Positions 48,870-64,000 of a DNA stretch of 64,000 nucleotides are shown here, in pieces (the stretch's first letter is position 1; every line of letters starts with the position of its first letter). The notes below the pieces were generated by a model that ran no database searches, had not been told where the DNA came from, and was given only the letters and a program-made list of their open reading frames with translations. Both the position numbers and the translations under genes were made by a program. Origin of the DNA: Deinococcus multiflagellatus (GTDB taxonomy: Bacteria; Deinococcota; Deinococci; Deinococcales; Deinococcaceae). The stretch lies in the NCBI RefSeq assembly GCF_020166415.1, contig NZ_JAIQXV010000003.1, positions 124,001 through 188,000 on the forward strand. Reading direction: 5' to 3'.

Positions 48870-48960
48870 GCCCCAAGTGTAGGCAGTGGCGCCCGGCGCT
48901 GGGACCGCAGATGCGCGCCGCTAGGCCACATGGCTCAGGCAGGGGAGAGGCGGCAGGACC

Positions 48961-48988
48961 AAAAAAACCCCCGCCAGAGGGCAGGGGT
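48961..48988 (-). terminator. Intrinsic terminator after ndh
   Basis: On the minus strand an AACCCCTGCC / GGCGGGGGT stem with a short loop is followed by seven T (complement of 48961-48967). It lies 20 nt beyond the ndh stop. Confidence 0.75.
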
Positions 48989-49007
48989 TTGGGGACGGGC
49001 ACCCGTC

Positions 49008-50147
<1,140 letters not shown>

Positions 50148-50467
50148 GTGTTTGCTCCTGTGAACGAATTCACGAGTTGTGTGGGCTTTCGTGCCCCTAC
50201 AGGCTCGTAAACGCCGCTGGAAGCCACTGGCTTTCACACGGCAACAGTGTCCATGCTACACCAAATCGGTCATCTGCAGTGCGCCTGCCAGGGCTCTTGC
50301 CTATAGCAATGGTTCACCTCCTGCCCGGACCTGTCGGTGGGCCGCGCCACAGATGGCCACGCGCCGCGCGCCGGGCTGGCCAGCCATCATGGATTCACGC
50401 TACCACTGCGCGCGCGGCTCACGGCACCCTTGCCCAGCCTTCATGGGGGCCGGGTAGGGTGGCGGGC
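50148..50467. other. Divergent region between ndh and the MliC-like gene
   Basis: This 320-nt region has no supported gene. It contains a TTGC-N5-GCAA dyad (CTTGCCTATAGCAATG, near 50304-50319) and, at its right end, the TAGGGT -10 box (50455-50460) of the MliC-like gene. Confidence 0.4.
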
Positions 50468-50836
50468 ATGAAGTCTTTGCTGGCCCTCACTGCCCTCAGC
50501 CTGCTGACCCCTGCCCTGGCCGCCACGCCGCCCGTGCAGGTGACCTACCGCGTGCTGCACTACACCTGCGACGGCGGCAAGAACCTCAGCGTGTCGTATG
50601 TGAACTTTGGCGATCAGCCCATGTTCGCCGTGCTGGACTGGAATGGCGCGCGCTACGGCTTGGCGCAGGCCCTCAGCGCCAGCGGGGCGCGCTACGCCAG
50701 CTTAAATGGTCCGGCCGGGGCGCGCGGCGGTTTGCAGTGGTGGGAGCACCAGGGCCAGGCCACCCTCAGCACCTTTACCGGCAACAGCACCGTCAATACC
50801 AAGACCCTGCTGACCGGCTGCAAGACCCCGCGCTAG
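50468..50836 (+). CDS. MliC-like lysozyme inhibitor family protein
   Basis: A 122-residue secreted protein with a signal peptide (MKSLLALTALSLLTPALA). The mature part fits the MliC/PliC beta-barrel: VTYRVLHYTCDGGKNLSVSYVN, then LSASGARYAS and LQWWEHQGQATLSTF. Such proteins inhibit c-type lysozyme or simply share the fold. Two cysteines (in YTCDGG and LTGCKT) probably form a disulfide. The start has TAGGGT with a 7-nt spacer (leaderless). Confidence 0.8.
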   Translation: MKSLLALTALSLLTPALAATPPVQVTYRVLHYTCDGGKNLSVSYVNFGDQPMFAVLDWNGARYGLAQALSASGARYASLNGPAGARGGLQWWEHQGQATLSTFTGNSTVNTKTLLTGCKTPR

Positions 50837-50856
50837 GGCGCGCGCCCCAGCCGGGC

Positions 50857-51660
50857 CTAGCGGTACGTCAGCTCGCGCAGGATCACCGTCAAAGCTCCGT
50901 AGTACCGCAGCGGGTCGTAGGCCGCCTGGGCTGAGGTGTAGAGCTGATAGCGGTCAAAGTCGGAGAGCAGGAACCAGTTGCCCCTGGCGTCCACGCCGGG
51001 CCTGATGGCCTTGGGCGCGCCACCGGCAGGGGAGATCTGCAGCACATCGCCAAACGCATCGTAGGTGCGGCGCTCAGTCGCCCCACCGCCGAACGTGACC
51101 ACCGCGCTGCGGCCTTTCCACCCCCACGCGTAGCGCGATGACTGGCGGCCCCGCTCGCCACTGATCTCCCGGGTCAGCAGGCGGCCCTGGGCGTCGCAGG
51201 TCTGAACCATTTTGATCTGCAACCGCAAATTCTCGGCTTGGCGCAGGCACAGGCCGTCAAAGGCGTAGCGCTCGTACACCTTGGTGCCGTCCAGCACCAG
51301 CACGGTGTTGCCCGCCACCCGCACGGTGCGCACCGTTGTGTCTCCCACCACGGTGATGGTCATGCGGGCACTCTGGCCATCCGGGGCCACCTCAATGACC
51401 TTCGTGGCGAAAGGCTGCGTCTCCGGGTCAGAAACGCCAGCCTCTCTGCTGTAGCGTAGGCTCAGGCGCTCGACTGGGCCGCGGTATCCGAGCACCTCGC
51501 CCAGCAGGGTGCGCTGCGTGTCCTGCGCTGGGGCGTAGGCCGGGGACCAGGGCATCAGCGGCCTCTTGATCAGCACAAAGGCGCCTGCCAGCAGCAGCAG
51601 CCCCATCAGCAGCTTCTTCACCAGGGGCCCATTCGCCCGGACAGAATTGTTGCTTTTCAT
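50857..51660 (-). CDS. Membrane-anchored protein of unknown function
   Basis: A 267-residue protein with one N-terminal transmembrane anchor (KKLLMGLLLLAGAFVLI). The rest is extracytoplasmic, beta-rich and LolA/LppX-like in feel (ARMTITVVGDTTVRTVRVAGNTVLVLDG, then KVYERYAFDGLCL). That similarity is weak. TACACT lies 7 nt before the ATG. Divergent from mfd across 82 bp. Confidence 0.75.
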   Translation of the reverse strand: MKSNNSVRANGPLVKKLLMGLLLLAGAFVLIKRPLMPWSPAYAPAQDTQRTLLGEVLGYRGPVERLSLRYSREAGVSDPETQPFATKVIEVAPDGQSARMTITVVGDTTVRTVRVAGNTVLVLDGTKVYERYAFDGLCLRQAENLRLQIKMVQTCDAQGRLLTREISGERGRQSSRYAWGWKGRSAVVTFGGGATERRTYDAFGDVLQISPAGGAPKAIRPGVDARGNWFLLSDFDRYQLYTSAQAAYDPLRYYGALTVILRELTYR

Positions 51661-51742
51661 CCAATTGAGTGTACCTGGGCCCGGCCTTCCGTAAGTCTTT
51701 TGGCTCGCCTTCGGCTGGCGCCCACCCGCGTACAATCCCCCC

Positions 51743-54869
<3,127 letters not shown>

Positions 54870-54871
<2 letters not shown>

Positions 54872-54893
54872 AAAAAGCCCGCACAGGGCGGGC
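54870..54893. terminator. Bidirectional terminator between mfd and the convergent gene
   Basis: GCCCGC (54877-54882) pairs with GCGGGC (54888-54893). On the minus strand it is followed by seven T, a good intrinsic terminator for the gene ending at 54911. It starts within the mfd stop codon. Confidence 0.75.
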
Positions 54894-54910
54894 CGGGAAC
54901 AGCAGGGGCT

Positions 54911-55444
54911 TTACTTTGTGGGCGTCAGGGTGGCGGTGCAGACGTAGTTCTGACCTTGAAGCTGGCAGTTGCTCAGACTCAGGGAAAAGCCGGTGATCCC
55001 AGCGGCGCTGGGCAAGGTGGCTGGCGTGGTTGGGCGGCCTGACTCGGCGCGGATGGCAATGTTCTCAAAGCGCTTCTCGTCAATTTCCATGGCGCGGAAA
55101 CTGGCCGTGGTGCTGGGGATGTTGAAGTAGGCCTGAACCTTCACGGGGACGCCCGCAAAGATTTCCTGGGTGCTGCTCATGTAGTTGTCGAATTTCCCGT
55201 CAACAAACGCGACCTTGTCGGCAATCTGGGCGGTCCCATCCGGCTTGAAGACTTTGAAGTCCCTGACATACCAGGTCATCCTGGCTGTCTGCTTTTGCGT
55301 CAGCGTGAAGTTGAAGTCGCAGTACACGCCGTCCTGTTTGCCGACGCAGCCGGTGAGCTGCAGTTTCCCCAGTTCGGTGTCCCAGGTCTGCGCCCCCGCC
55401 ACACCTGAGAGACCAATCGCTGCGAGTACGAACATTCTTTTCAT
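54911..55444 (-). CDS. Secreted protein of unknown function
   Basis: A 177-residue protein with a signal peptide (MKRMFVLAAIGLSGVAGA) and four cysteines that could form disulfides. It is predicted to be all-beta (MTWYVRDFKVFKPDG, VPVKVQAYFNIP, TGFSLSLSNCQL). GGAGG lies about 8 nt before the ATG. Family not recognised. Confidence 0.8.
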   Translation of the reverse strand: MKRMFVLAAIGLSGVAGAQTWDTELGKLQLTGCVGKQDGVYCDFNFTLTQKQTARMTWYVRDFKVFKPDGTAQIADKVAFVDGKFDNYMSSTQEIFAGVPVKVQAYFNIPSTTASFRAMEIDEKRFENIAIRAESGRPTTPATLPSAAGITGFSLSLSNCQLQGQNYVCTATLTPTK

Positions 55445-55573
55445 GGCCTTTCCTCCTGCCCATGTGGGCCAGGCGACCATAGCGACTGCCCGGGGCGTTG
55501 TCGTCCGCATCTGACCAGCCGTGTAGGCACAAGTTGTTCCCTGGCCCGGGGGCTGGCGCCTTAAACTCCTTGC

Positions 55574-56623
55574 ATGACCACCGTGCCTCCGAGCCTGCCG
55601 GTGACGGCAGCGGCCCCTGTCTCTGCCGTCTACCGCGCCACCACGCGGCAGAACCTGCTGACCATTCTGCTGGGGTGGTGGCTGCTGGGCGGCGTGTTCA
55701 CCGACGGCTGGGCCCACAACCAGTTCGGGGAATCGCTGGAAACCTTCTTCACGCCCTGGCACGCGGCGTTTTACAGCGGCTTTGCGGCGGTGGCAGGCTG
55801 GTGCCTGTGGCTGGCCTCGCGGGGGTGGCGCCAGGGACGCCGGGGGCTGGCAGCCTTTCCCGAGGGTTACCATCTGGCCGCGCTGGGCGTGCCCATCTTC
55901 GCGCTGGGCGGCGTGGGCGACCTGACCTGGCACACCGTCTTGGGCATTGAGGTGGGGATTGAGGCGCTGCTGTCGCCCACCCACCTGCTGCTCTTTCTGG
56001 GGGCCATGCTGATCGTGGCCTCGCCCCTGAACGCGGCGTGGCGCTCGCCGGCGGGCCGCACGGCAGCGGGTGGGGTGCGCTGGGTGGCGGCACTCTCGGC
56101 CACGTCGCTGCTGGCCATGACCGCCTTTATGCACATGTACATGTGGGGCCTGCTGACGGTGCCGCAGGGCCTGGGGTACGTGCAGACCCGGGGCGAACTC
56201 AGCGCGGTGCTGCTGACAGCCGTCATCATGGCCGCGCCCGTGCTGCTCGTGCTGCGGCGCTTTGCCCTGCCGTTTGGCGCCGTGGCGGTCATGTACGGCC
56301 TGACCAACCTGGGCATGAGCATCATGCTCACCCCCGGTTCGTGGCGTATGCCGCTGCTGGCCCTGGGCTGCGGGCTGTTGATTGACGTGCTGCACGCCCT
56401 GCTGCGCCCGTCCGCCGCGCGGGTGTGGGCGCTGCGGGCCTTTGCCTTTCTGCTGCCGTTTGTTGTGTGGGGGCCGTACCTGGGCGACGGCGTGCGCCAG
56501 GGGGCCAGCAACCTGAGCCTGGAACTGTGGCTGGGCGTGGCGGTCATGGCGGGACTGGGCGGCGTGGCCCTGAGCGCGCTGATCTTCCCCGCGCCGTTGC
56601 CACCCGAGGCGGCGGAGGGCTAA
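55574..56623 (+). CDS. Multi-pass membrane protein of unknown function
   Basis: A 349-residue integral membrane protein with about eight to nine helices. Conserved-looking His-containing segments include TDGWAHNQF, FFTPWHAAFYSGF and LLSPTHLLLFLGA, which might bind metal or heme, but the family was not recognised. TAAACT lies 6 nt before the ATG. Convergent with the DUF305 gene. Confidence 0.75.
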   Translation: MTTVPPSLPVTAAAPVSAVYRATTRQNLLTILLGWWLLGGVFTDGWAHNQFGESLETFFTPWHAAFYSGFAAVAGWCLWLASRGWRQGRRGLAAFPEGYHLAALGVPIFALGGVGDLTWHTVLGIEVGIEALLSPTHLLLFLGAMLIVASPLNAAWRSPAGRTAAGGVRWVAALSATSLLAMTAFMHMYMWGLLTVPQGLGYVQTRGELSAVLLTAVIMAAPVLLVLRRFALPFGAVAVMYGLTNLGMSIMLTPGSWRMPLLALGCGLLIDVLHALLRPSAARVWALRAFAFLLPFVVWGPYLGDGVRQGASNLSLELWLGVAVMAGLGGVALSALIFPAPLPPEAAEG

Positions 56624-56630
56624 GCAGCCT

Positions 56631-57224
56631 TCAGTGCTGATGCCCCGGTGCAGCCTGCGCTGGGGCCATGTTCTGGACCTCGCCCCTTGCCCGGAGCAGG
56701 CTCTGCATCGTGGCGATCTCGCCCTGCTGCGTGGCCACCACCTGCCGGGCCAGTCGGCGCACGTTCGGCTGCGGGCTGTTCTGGAGGGGCCGGCTCATGG
56801 CAATGGCGCCCTGGTGGTGGCGGATCATCAGCCGCAGGAACGAGACTTCGGCCTGGGGCAGCGGGAGGGAAGACAGCGCCTCAATGTCGTCCACCGAGGC
56901 CATGCCCATGCCGCGCGCCTGCGCTGGGGTGGGGCGCGGCCGGGGGGAGAAGCCCCAGCCCGCCAGCCACGCCCGCATCTGGCGCAGCTGTTCTTCCTGC
57001 CCCAGCGTGATATCCAGCGCCACCGAGCGGAGCGAACGGTCCCCCGAACGCCTCAGCATGGGCGCGCTCAGCCCCAGCGCCTGCTCGTGGTGGACAATCA
57101 TGTGGCGCACGAACTGGGCTTCCGCGCTGTCGGTGGTGGGCGCGGCGGGTCGGGGCTGGGTCAGCAGCAGGCCGCCGCCCCCCAGCAGCAGCGCCAGCAG
57201 GCCAGCCGCTGCGCGCCGCCTCAT
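56631..57224 (-). CDS. DUF305 family exported protein
   Basis: A 197-residue protein with an N-terminal signal anchor (LLALLLGGGGLLLTQP) and the two DUF305 repeats: FVRHMIVHHEQALGLS and FLRLMIRHHQGAIAMS. The paired Met/His helices are often linked to copper handling. The C-terminus ends GHQH. Its ATG overlaps the trhO stop by 4 nt, so the two genes are coupled. Confidence 0.9.
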   Translation of the reverse strand: MRRRAAAGLLALLLGGGGLLLTQPRPAAPTTDSAEAQFVRHMIVHHEQALGLSAPMLRRSGDRSLRSVALDITLGQEEQLRQMRAWLAGWGFSPRPRPTPAQARGMGMASVDDIEALSSLPLPQAEVSFLRLMIRHHQGAIAMSRPLQNSPQPNVRRLARQVVATQQGEIATMQSLLRARGEVQNMAPAQAAPGHQH

Positions 57225-58114
57225 GTGGCCTGCGCGTCGTACAGGCGCTGGCGGTCGCGGAAGGCGGCTTTCTGGGTGGCGGTGGTCTGGTCAAAGCAGT
57301 GCTGGCAACTCACGCCTTCCTCGTACTGGGCATGTGCGCGTTCCTCGGGGGTCAGGGGCCAGCCGCAGGAATGGCACATGGTGGTGTCGCCTTCCTTCAG
57401 GCCGTGGCCCACCGTCACGCGGCCGTCAAACACGAAGCACTCGCCCAGCCAGCGGCTCTGGTCCTCTGGCACGTCTTCCAGGTATTTCAGGATGCCGCCC
57501 TGCAGGTGAAACACGTCGCTGTAGCCGCGCGCCCGCAGCAGGCTGGTGCTTTTCTCGCAGCGAATGCCGCCCGTGCAGAACATCGCCACGCGTTTGCCCG
57601 CCAGCTCGTGCGCGTGGGCGTCCAGCCACGCCGGGAACTCACGGAAAGAGTCCAGCTCGGGGTTCACGGCCCCTTCAAAGGTGCCGGCCTTCACCTCGTA
57701 GCGGTTGCGGGTGTCAATCACCACCACGTCCGGCGCGGCAATCAGGGCGTTCCAGTCCTGGGGCGCCACGTACTGCCCGGCCTGCGAGGTGGGCTCCACC
57801 GGCACGCCCATCGTTACGATTTCCGCTTTCAGGCGCACCTTGAACCGCTTAAAGGGCCGCTCGGTGGCCTGGGATTCCTTGTCTTCCAGCCGGTCAAACC
57901 CCTCGGCGTGCAAAAAGGCGCGCAGGCGGTCAATACCCCCCCGCGTGCCCGCCACCGTGCCGTTCAGGCCCTCGTGGGCCACGATCAGGGTGCCGCACAG
58001 CCCTGCTTCCTGGCCCAGCGCCAGCAGCCGCTCCTGCAGCGCGGCCGGGTCGGGCACGGTGCGGAACTGGTACAGGGCGGCAACAATAAAGGGCGGGGCG
58101 GACACAGCAGACAT
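57221..58114 (-). CDS. trhO: tRNA uridine-34 hydroxylase TrhO (rhodanese family)
   Basis: A 297-residue protein. The N-terminal acylphosphatase-like domain (FIVAALYQFRTVPDP, GTLIVAHEGLNGTVAG) and the rhodanese domain with Cys180 in MFCTGGIRCEKST match TrhO/YceA, which makes 5-hydroxyuridine at tRNA position 34. Four cysteines near the end (Cys247, Cys250, Cys270, Cys273) form a probable zinc site. The ATG at 58114 has TATCCT 7 nt upstream. Confidence 0.92.
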   Translation of the reverse strand: MSAVSAPPFIVAALYQFRTVPDPAALQERLLALGQEAGLCGTLIVAHEGLNGTVAGTRGGIDRLRAFLHAEGFDRLEDKESQATERPFKRFKVRLKAEIVTMGVPVEPTSQAGQYVAPQDWNALIAAPDVVVIDTRNRYEVKAGTFEGAVNPELDSFREFPAWLDAHAHELAGKRVAMFCTGGIRCEKSTSLLRARGYSDVFHLQGGILKYLEDVPEDQSRWLGECFVFDGRVTVGHGLKEGDTTMCHSCGWPLTPEERAHAQYEEGVSCQHCFDQTTATQKAAFRDRQRLYDAQAT

Positions 58115-58149
58115 CTGGCCCAGGATAGCGGAGGTGGCTTCCCCCGCCC

Positions 58150-58494
58150 TTACTGCTGCGCGGCGTACTCCATATAGGCGTTGACCTGAGGTGTGAAAAA
58201 GAGGGCCAGGGCCAGCAGAAAGGAAAAGGCGCCCCACGCTGGCGCGCCGCTGAGCGCCTGTTCCACCGCCCCGGTGCTCCAGAGCAGGCACAGCTCAATG
58301 CGGGCCCAGAGTTTGCCCCGGTACACGGGCCAGATGAGCAGCGTGCTCAGGCCGAACAGACCGGCACTGACGAAATCGGGTTGACCCAGAGTCATGCCCT
58401 GGACCACATTGAAGGCCAACGCGGCCAGCTGCAGCACCAGCAGCAGCAGGGTCAGGCGCCACCCCAGCAGGATAGTGGCGGCGTCACTGTTCAC
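58150..58494 (-). CDS. Small membrane protein
   Basis: A 114-residue protein with three to four predicted transmembrane helices (LTLLLLVLQLAALAFNVVQG, GLFGLSTLLIWPVY, WGAFSFLLALALFF). The GTG start has TAGAGT 6 nt upstream (leaderless). Function unknown. It ends 35 nt upstream of trhO in the same direction. Confidence 0.75.
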   Translation of the reverse strand: MNSDAATILLGWRLTLLLLVLQLAALAFNVVQGMTLGQPDFVSAGLFGLSTLLIWPVYRGKLWARIELCLLWSTGAVEQALSGAPAWGAFSFLLALALFFTPQVNAYMEYAAQQ

Positions 58495-58587
58495 CGCTTC
58501 ACTCTAGGCCCTTCGCCAGAAGGCCGCTGCCGCATCTGCGCGTTTCGGCGCATTTGCGTCTTGCGCGGCTCTGTTAGCCTGACCGGC

Positions 58588-60696
<2,109 letters not shown>

Positions 60697-60744
60697 GTGC
60701 CCTTGCCGCTCAGCTTCAGGTGAAGCGGGCGAAGCCAGAAATCG

Positions 60745-60820
60745 AAAAAAGGACGTCCCCCTGAGAAGGGAAGCCGTTCGGCGCCCTTCTGCCTGTTCGG
60801 AAGGGCAAGGGCGACGTCCT
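60745..60820 (-). ncRNA. Branched hairpin element with T6 on the minus strand, candidate small RNA
   Basis: AGGACGTC (60750-60757) pairs with GACGTCCT (60813-60820), extended by CCCT/AGGG. Inside are a hairpin AGAAGGG/CCCTTCT (60764-60770 with 60784-60790) around GCCG/CGGC, and a smaller one near 60791-60806. On the minus strand the outer stem is followed by six T (complement of 60745-60750), like an intrinsic terminator, yet no minus-strand gene ends here. Confidence 0.35.
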
Positions 60821-60833
60821 AAGCTCTCTCCGC

Positions 60834-60839
60834 TATACT
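60834..60839 (+). promoter_or_regulatory. -10 box TATACT of a leaderless gene
   Basis: TATACT lies 7 nt before the ATG at 60847, and no Shine-Dalgarno sequence is present. Confidence 0.65.
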
Positions 60840-60846
60840 TCCGCGC

Positions 60847-61302
60847 ATGGAAGATCTCATCAAGGGCCGCCTCGGCGGAGCGGATGGCTACAGCATCCGC
60901 TGCGCCATTGACGGCGACACCATCAAGGGCCGCGCGGGCGGCAAGCTGCACGGCAAGGACATTGCGCTGGAAATCACCGAGCGCGGCGTGCAGGGCACCG
61001 TGGGCAGCGAGAGCGTGAAAATTGAGCTGGAAGACGGCGAACTGCGCGGCAACGTGGGCAGCCAGAAGCTGACCCTGCGCGGCGTGGACCGCGTGACCGG
61101 CTTCATGGGCGAGCCCATCGTGGGCTGGAACGTGGTGGCGCAGCAGAGCGGCGAGAAGCTGGTGGGCCAGTTGGGCAGCACCGTCCTGGGCCGCCCCTTC
61201 GAGCTGGACCTGGGCAGCGCCCCCGGCTGGGTGGGCACCCTGGTCGCTGTGGTGGCCTTTTACGCCCTGGAACCCCGCGCCAACGTGAGCGTCAGCCGCT
61301 AA
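60847..61302 (+). CDS. Hypothetical beta-repeat protein
   Basis: A 151-residue protein made of short repeating strands with Gly turns (DTIKGRAGGKLHGKDIALEI, VQGTVGSESVKIELEDGELRGNVGSQKLTL). The composition suggests a beta-solenoid or beta-roll. No signal peptide. A hydrophobic stretch near the end (WVGTLVAVVAFYAL) could be a membrane anchor. Followed by a strong terminator. Family not recognised. Confidence 0.8.
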   Translation: MEDLIKGRLGGADGYSIRCAIDGDTIKGRAGGKLHGKDIALEITERGVQGTVGSESVKIELEDGELRGNVGSQKLTLRGVDRVTGFMGEPIVGWNVVAQQSGEKLVGQLGSTVLGRPFELDLGSAPGWVGTLVAVVAFYALEPRANVSVSR

Positions 61303-61318
61303 GACGCATTGTTGTTGG

Positions 61319-61348
61319 GCCGCCCGCTTCGGCTGGGCGGCTTTTTTT
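61319..61348 (+). terminator. Intrinsic terminator
   Basis: GCCGCCC (61319-61325) pairs with GGGCGGC (61335-61341), followed by seven T, 17 nt after the stop codon. Confidence 0.85.
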
Positions 61349-61407
61349 GGGTTGAGAAGGTGGAGACAGGGCAGGGGAGAGCGCTCATCCATATGCTTAT
61401 ATATGCC

Positions 61408-61437
61408 TTGACAGGAATATTCCGAACATGGCATACT
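61408..61437 (+). promoter_or_regulatory. Promoter with palindrome for the ArsR/AHSA1 operon
   Basis: TTGACA (61408-61413), an 18-nt spacer and CATACT (61432-61437). The spacer starts with the perfect palindrome GGAATATTCC (61414-61423), well placed for autorepression by the ArsR protein encoded downstream. Confidence 0.6.
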
Positions 61438-61455
61438 TGATTCAGCAGAAAGGAG

Positions 61456-61830
61456 GTGAGTTCAATCAAGGTCAGTCCGCATACCTTTCAGGCCCTCGCT
61501 GATCCGCACCGGCTGCAGATGGTGGAACTGCTCCGGCATGCCCCGCTGACCGTGGGCGAACTGGCCGGGCGCCTTGGCCTGCGGCAACCCCAGGCGTCCA
61601 AGCATTTAAAGGTGCTGAGCGACGCCGGACTGGTGGAACTGCGCCCACAGGCCAACCGCCGCATCTGTCATCTGCGCCCCGAACCGTTTCAGGCCCTGGA
61701 CAACTGGCTGGGCACGTTCCAGCAGCTCTGGGAAGAGCGCTTTGACCGACTGGACGCCTACCTTCAGCAGCTGCAGGCCCCGCCCGCCGATTCGCCCGCC
61801 CCCCCAGACCCCACAGGAGAGACCCCATGA
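61456..61830 (+). CDS. ArsR-family transcriptional regulator
   Basis: A 124-residue winged-helix regulator (FQALADPHRLQMVELLRHAPLTVGELAGRLGLRQPQASKHLKVL). No metal-binding CxC motif is visible, which fits the ArsR subgroup paired with AHSA1/SRPBCC proteins. The start is given as GTG 61456, but this codon lies inside the perfect AAAGGAGGTGA site. The spacing would better suit the ATC at 61465. It overlaps the next gene by 4 nt. Confidence 0.88.
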   Translation: MSSIKVSPHTFQALADPHRLQMVELLRHAPLTVGELAGRLGLRQPQASKHLKVLSDAGLVELRPQANRRICHLRPEPFQALDNWLGTFQQLWEERFDRLDAYLQQLQAPPADSPAPPDPTGETP

Positions 61831-62345
61831 CCAGCGCTGCCCCCACCCTGACCCACCGAATTGAACAAGACAAGGAACTCGTGCTGGAGCGCACCTTCCA
61901 GGCGCCGCGTGAGCTGGTCTTCCAGGCCTTCACCACGCCCGAGCACCTGCGCCAGTGGTGGGGTCCGCGCGGCTGGACCCTCATTCACAACGACCTGGAC
62001 CTGCGCCCCGGGGGCCGCTGGCACTACTGCATGAAGTGCGAGGACCCTGCGCAGGGCGACTTCTACGGCATGGAATCCTGGGGGCTGGCCGTTTACGACG
62101 AGATCCGCGCGCCCGAAGAGTTGGTCTACACCGACTACTTCTCGGACGCCGAGGGCACCATCAACGACGCCCTGCCCGCCACCCGCAGCGTGGTGACTTT
62201 TGAAGACCTGGGCGGCGCCACCCGCGTGGTCAGCCGCTCTACCTACGCCACCCCCGAAGCCCTGAAGGCCGTGCTGGACATGGGCATGCTCCAGGGCATC
62301 TCGGAGACCTGGGACCGCCTGGCCGAGCACCTGCAGGCCCAGTAA
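61827..62345 (+). CDS. AHSA1/SRPBCC-domain protein
   Basis: A 172-residue protein of the START-like SRPBCC fold: LVLERTFQAPRELVFQAFTTPEHLRQWWGPRGW, then RPGGRWHYCMKCED and LDMGMLQGISETWDRLAEHL. The family binds small hydrophobic ligands or acts as a stress-related protein. Coupled to the ArsR gene by a 4-nt overlap (ATGA), a common pair in which ArsR regulates both. Confidence 0.93.
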   Translation: MTSAAPTLTHRIEQDKELVLERTFQAPRELVFQAFTTPEHLRQWWGPRGWTLIHNDLDLRPGGRWHYCMKCEDPAQGDFYGMESWGLAVYDEIRAPEELVYTDYFSDAEGTINDALPATRSVVTFEDLGGATRVVSRSTYATPEALKAVLDMGMLQGISETWDRLAEHLQAQ

Positions 62346-62360
62346 CCGCAGGCCAACCAG

Positions 62361-62397
62361 AAGCGCGCTGCCTCCAAAGCCTGGAGGCAGCGCGCTT
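62361..62397. terminator. Bidirectional hairpin terminator between AHSA1 gene and clpB
   Basis: GCGCGCTGCCTCC pairs with GGAGGCAGCGCGC around a 7-nt loop, followed on the plus strand by TTTATGTTT. Confidence 0.7.
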
Positions 62398-62453
62398 TAT
62401 GTTTGGCTGGTCTTCATGAACGGCTGCCGCTCATCCCCACAAAGGGACTCAAG

Positions 62454-62481
62454 CCATCAGCCATCAGCCATCGGCCATCCG
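62454..62481. repeat. Heptanucleotide tandem repeat array h
   Basis: Units CCATCAG, CCATCAG, CCATCGG, CCATCCG end 1 nt before the clpB stop codon (complement of 62483-62485). Confidence 0.8.
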
Positions 62482-62482
62482 C

Positions 62483-64000
<1,518 letters not shown>

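Noticed and set aside
60745..60820. Structured element considered as signal recognition particle RNA
   Set aside because: The plus strand has CGGAAGGGCAAGG, but the conserved GGTCAGG and GGAAGCAGCC parts of the SRP helix are absent.

Overview
The window reads as a chromosomal segment of a Deinococcus-type bacterium (phylum Deinococcota). The basis is very high GC, a Nudix hydrolase gene followed by valS behind one T-box leader, many genes with a TANNNT -10 box only 5-9 nt before the start codon (leaderless mRNAs, known to be abundant in Deinococcus), and Deinococcus-like Tdk and L31 proteins. Species cannot be read from the sequence. No rRNA, tRNA, CRISPR array or intact insertion sequence was seen.

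Layout. 1-5.7 kb: a truncated membrane-anchored protein, a subtilase lipoprotein, a large TPR/BTAD-like regulator and a lower-GC orphan gene. 5.7-11.2 kb (minus strand): a cytochrome c maturation mini-cluster (ccmA, ccmB, ccdA, thioredoxin-like protein), then a response regulator upstream of a class A penicillin-binding protein. 11.3-12.4 kb: thymidine kinase and L31. 12.5-18.4 kb: a six-gene iron/siderophore-type ABC uptake operon with two binding proteins, two permeases, one ATPase and a sucraseferredoxin-like protein, behind a promoter with a dyad between -35 and -10. 18.5-23.2 kb: ADP-ribosylglycohydrolase, DUF4388 protein, alpha/beta hydrolase and unknowns. 23.2-26.9 kb: valine T-box, nudix, valS. 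26.9-29.7 kb: sugar-type binding protein, DUF4013-like membrane protein, Nif3-like protein.

29.7-36.2 kb is the most unusual region. It holds a 1302-residue polymorphic toxin with a glycine-zipper/TM midsection and a C-terminal REase-like domain, a coupled Imm49-type immunity gene, and then a displaced second toxin tip (HNH/AHH-like) with an Imm11-like gene. A frameshifted remnant that resembles the pre-toxin region of the first toxin precedes the second tip, as expected for toxin-tip exchange.

36.3-41.9 kb: cysteine desulfurase coupled to a pseudokinase-PASTA protein, azlCD with an AraC regulator, and a TipA-like MerR regulator. 42-48.9 kb: WYL and TPR regulators, a CPGC redoxin, a PadR/permease-prefix pair, an HGS-motif unknown and a small lipoprotein. 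49-58.5 kb: NDH-2, an MliC-like inhibitor, mfd, membrane proteins, DUF305 and trhO. 58.6-64 kb: an ABC-F protein with a long C-terminal extension, a structured intergenic element, an ArsR/AHSA1 pair, and the 3' part of clpB, which runs off the window.

Two window-wide patterns stand out. At least eight intergenic sites carry degenerate tandem repeats with an exact 7-nt period, most of them touching stop codons. About twenty genes show leaderless-type promoters, and these were used here to choose starts.
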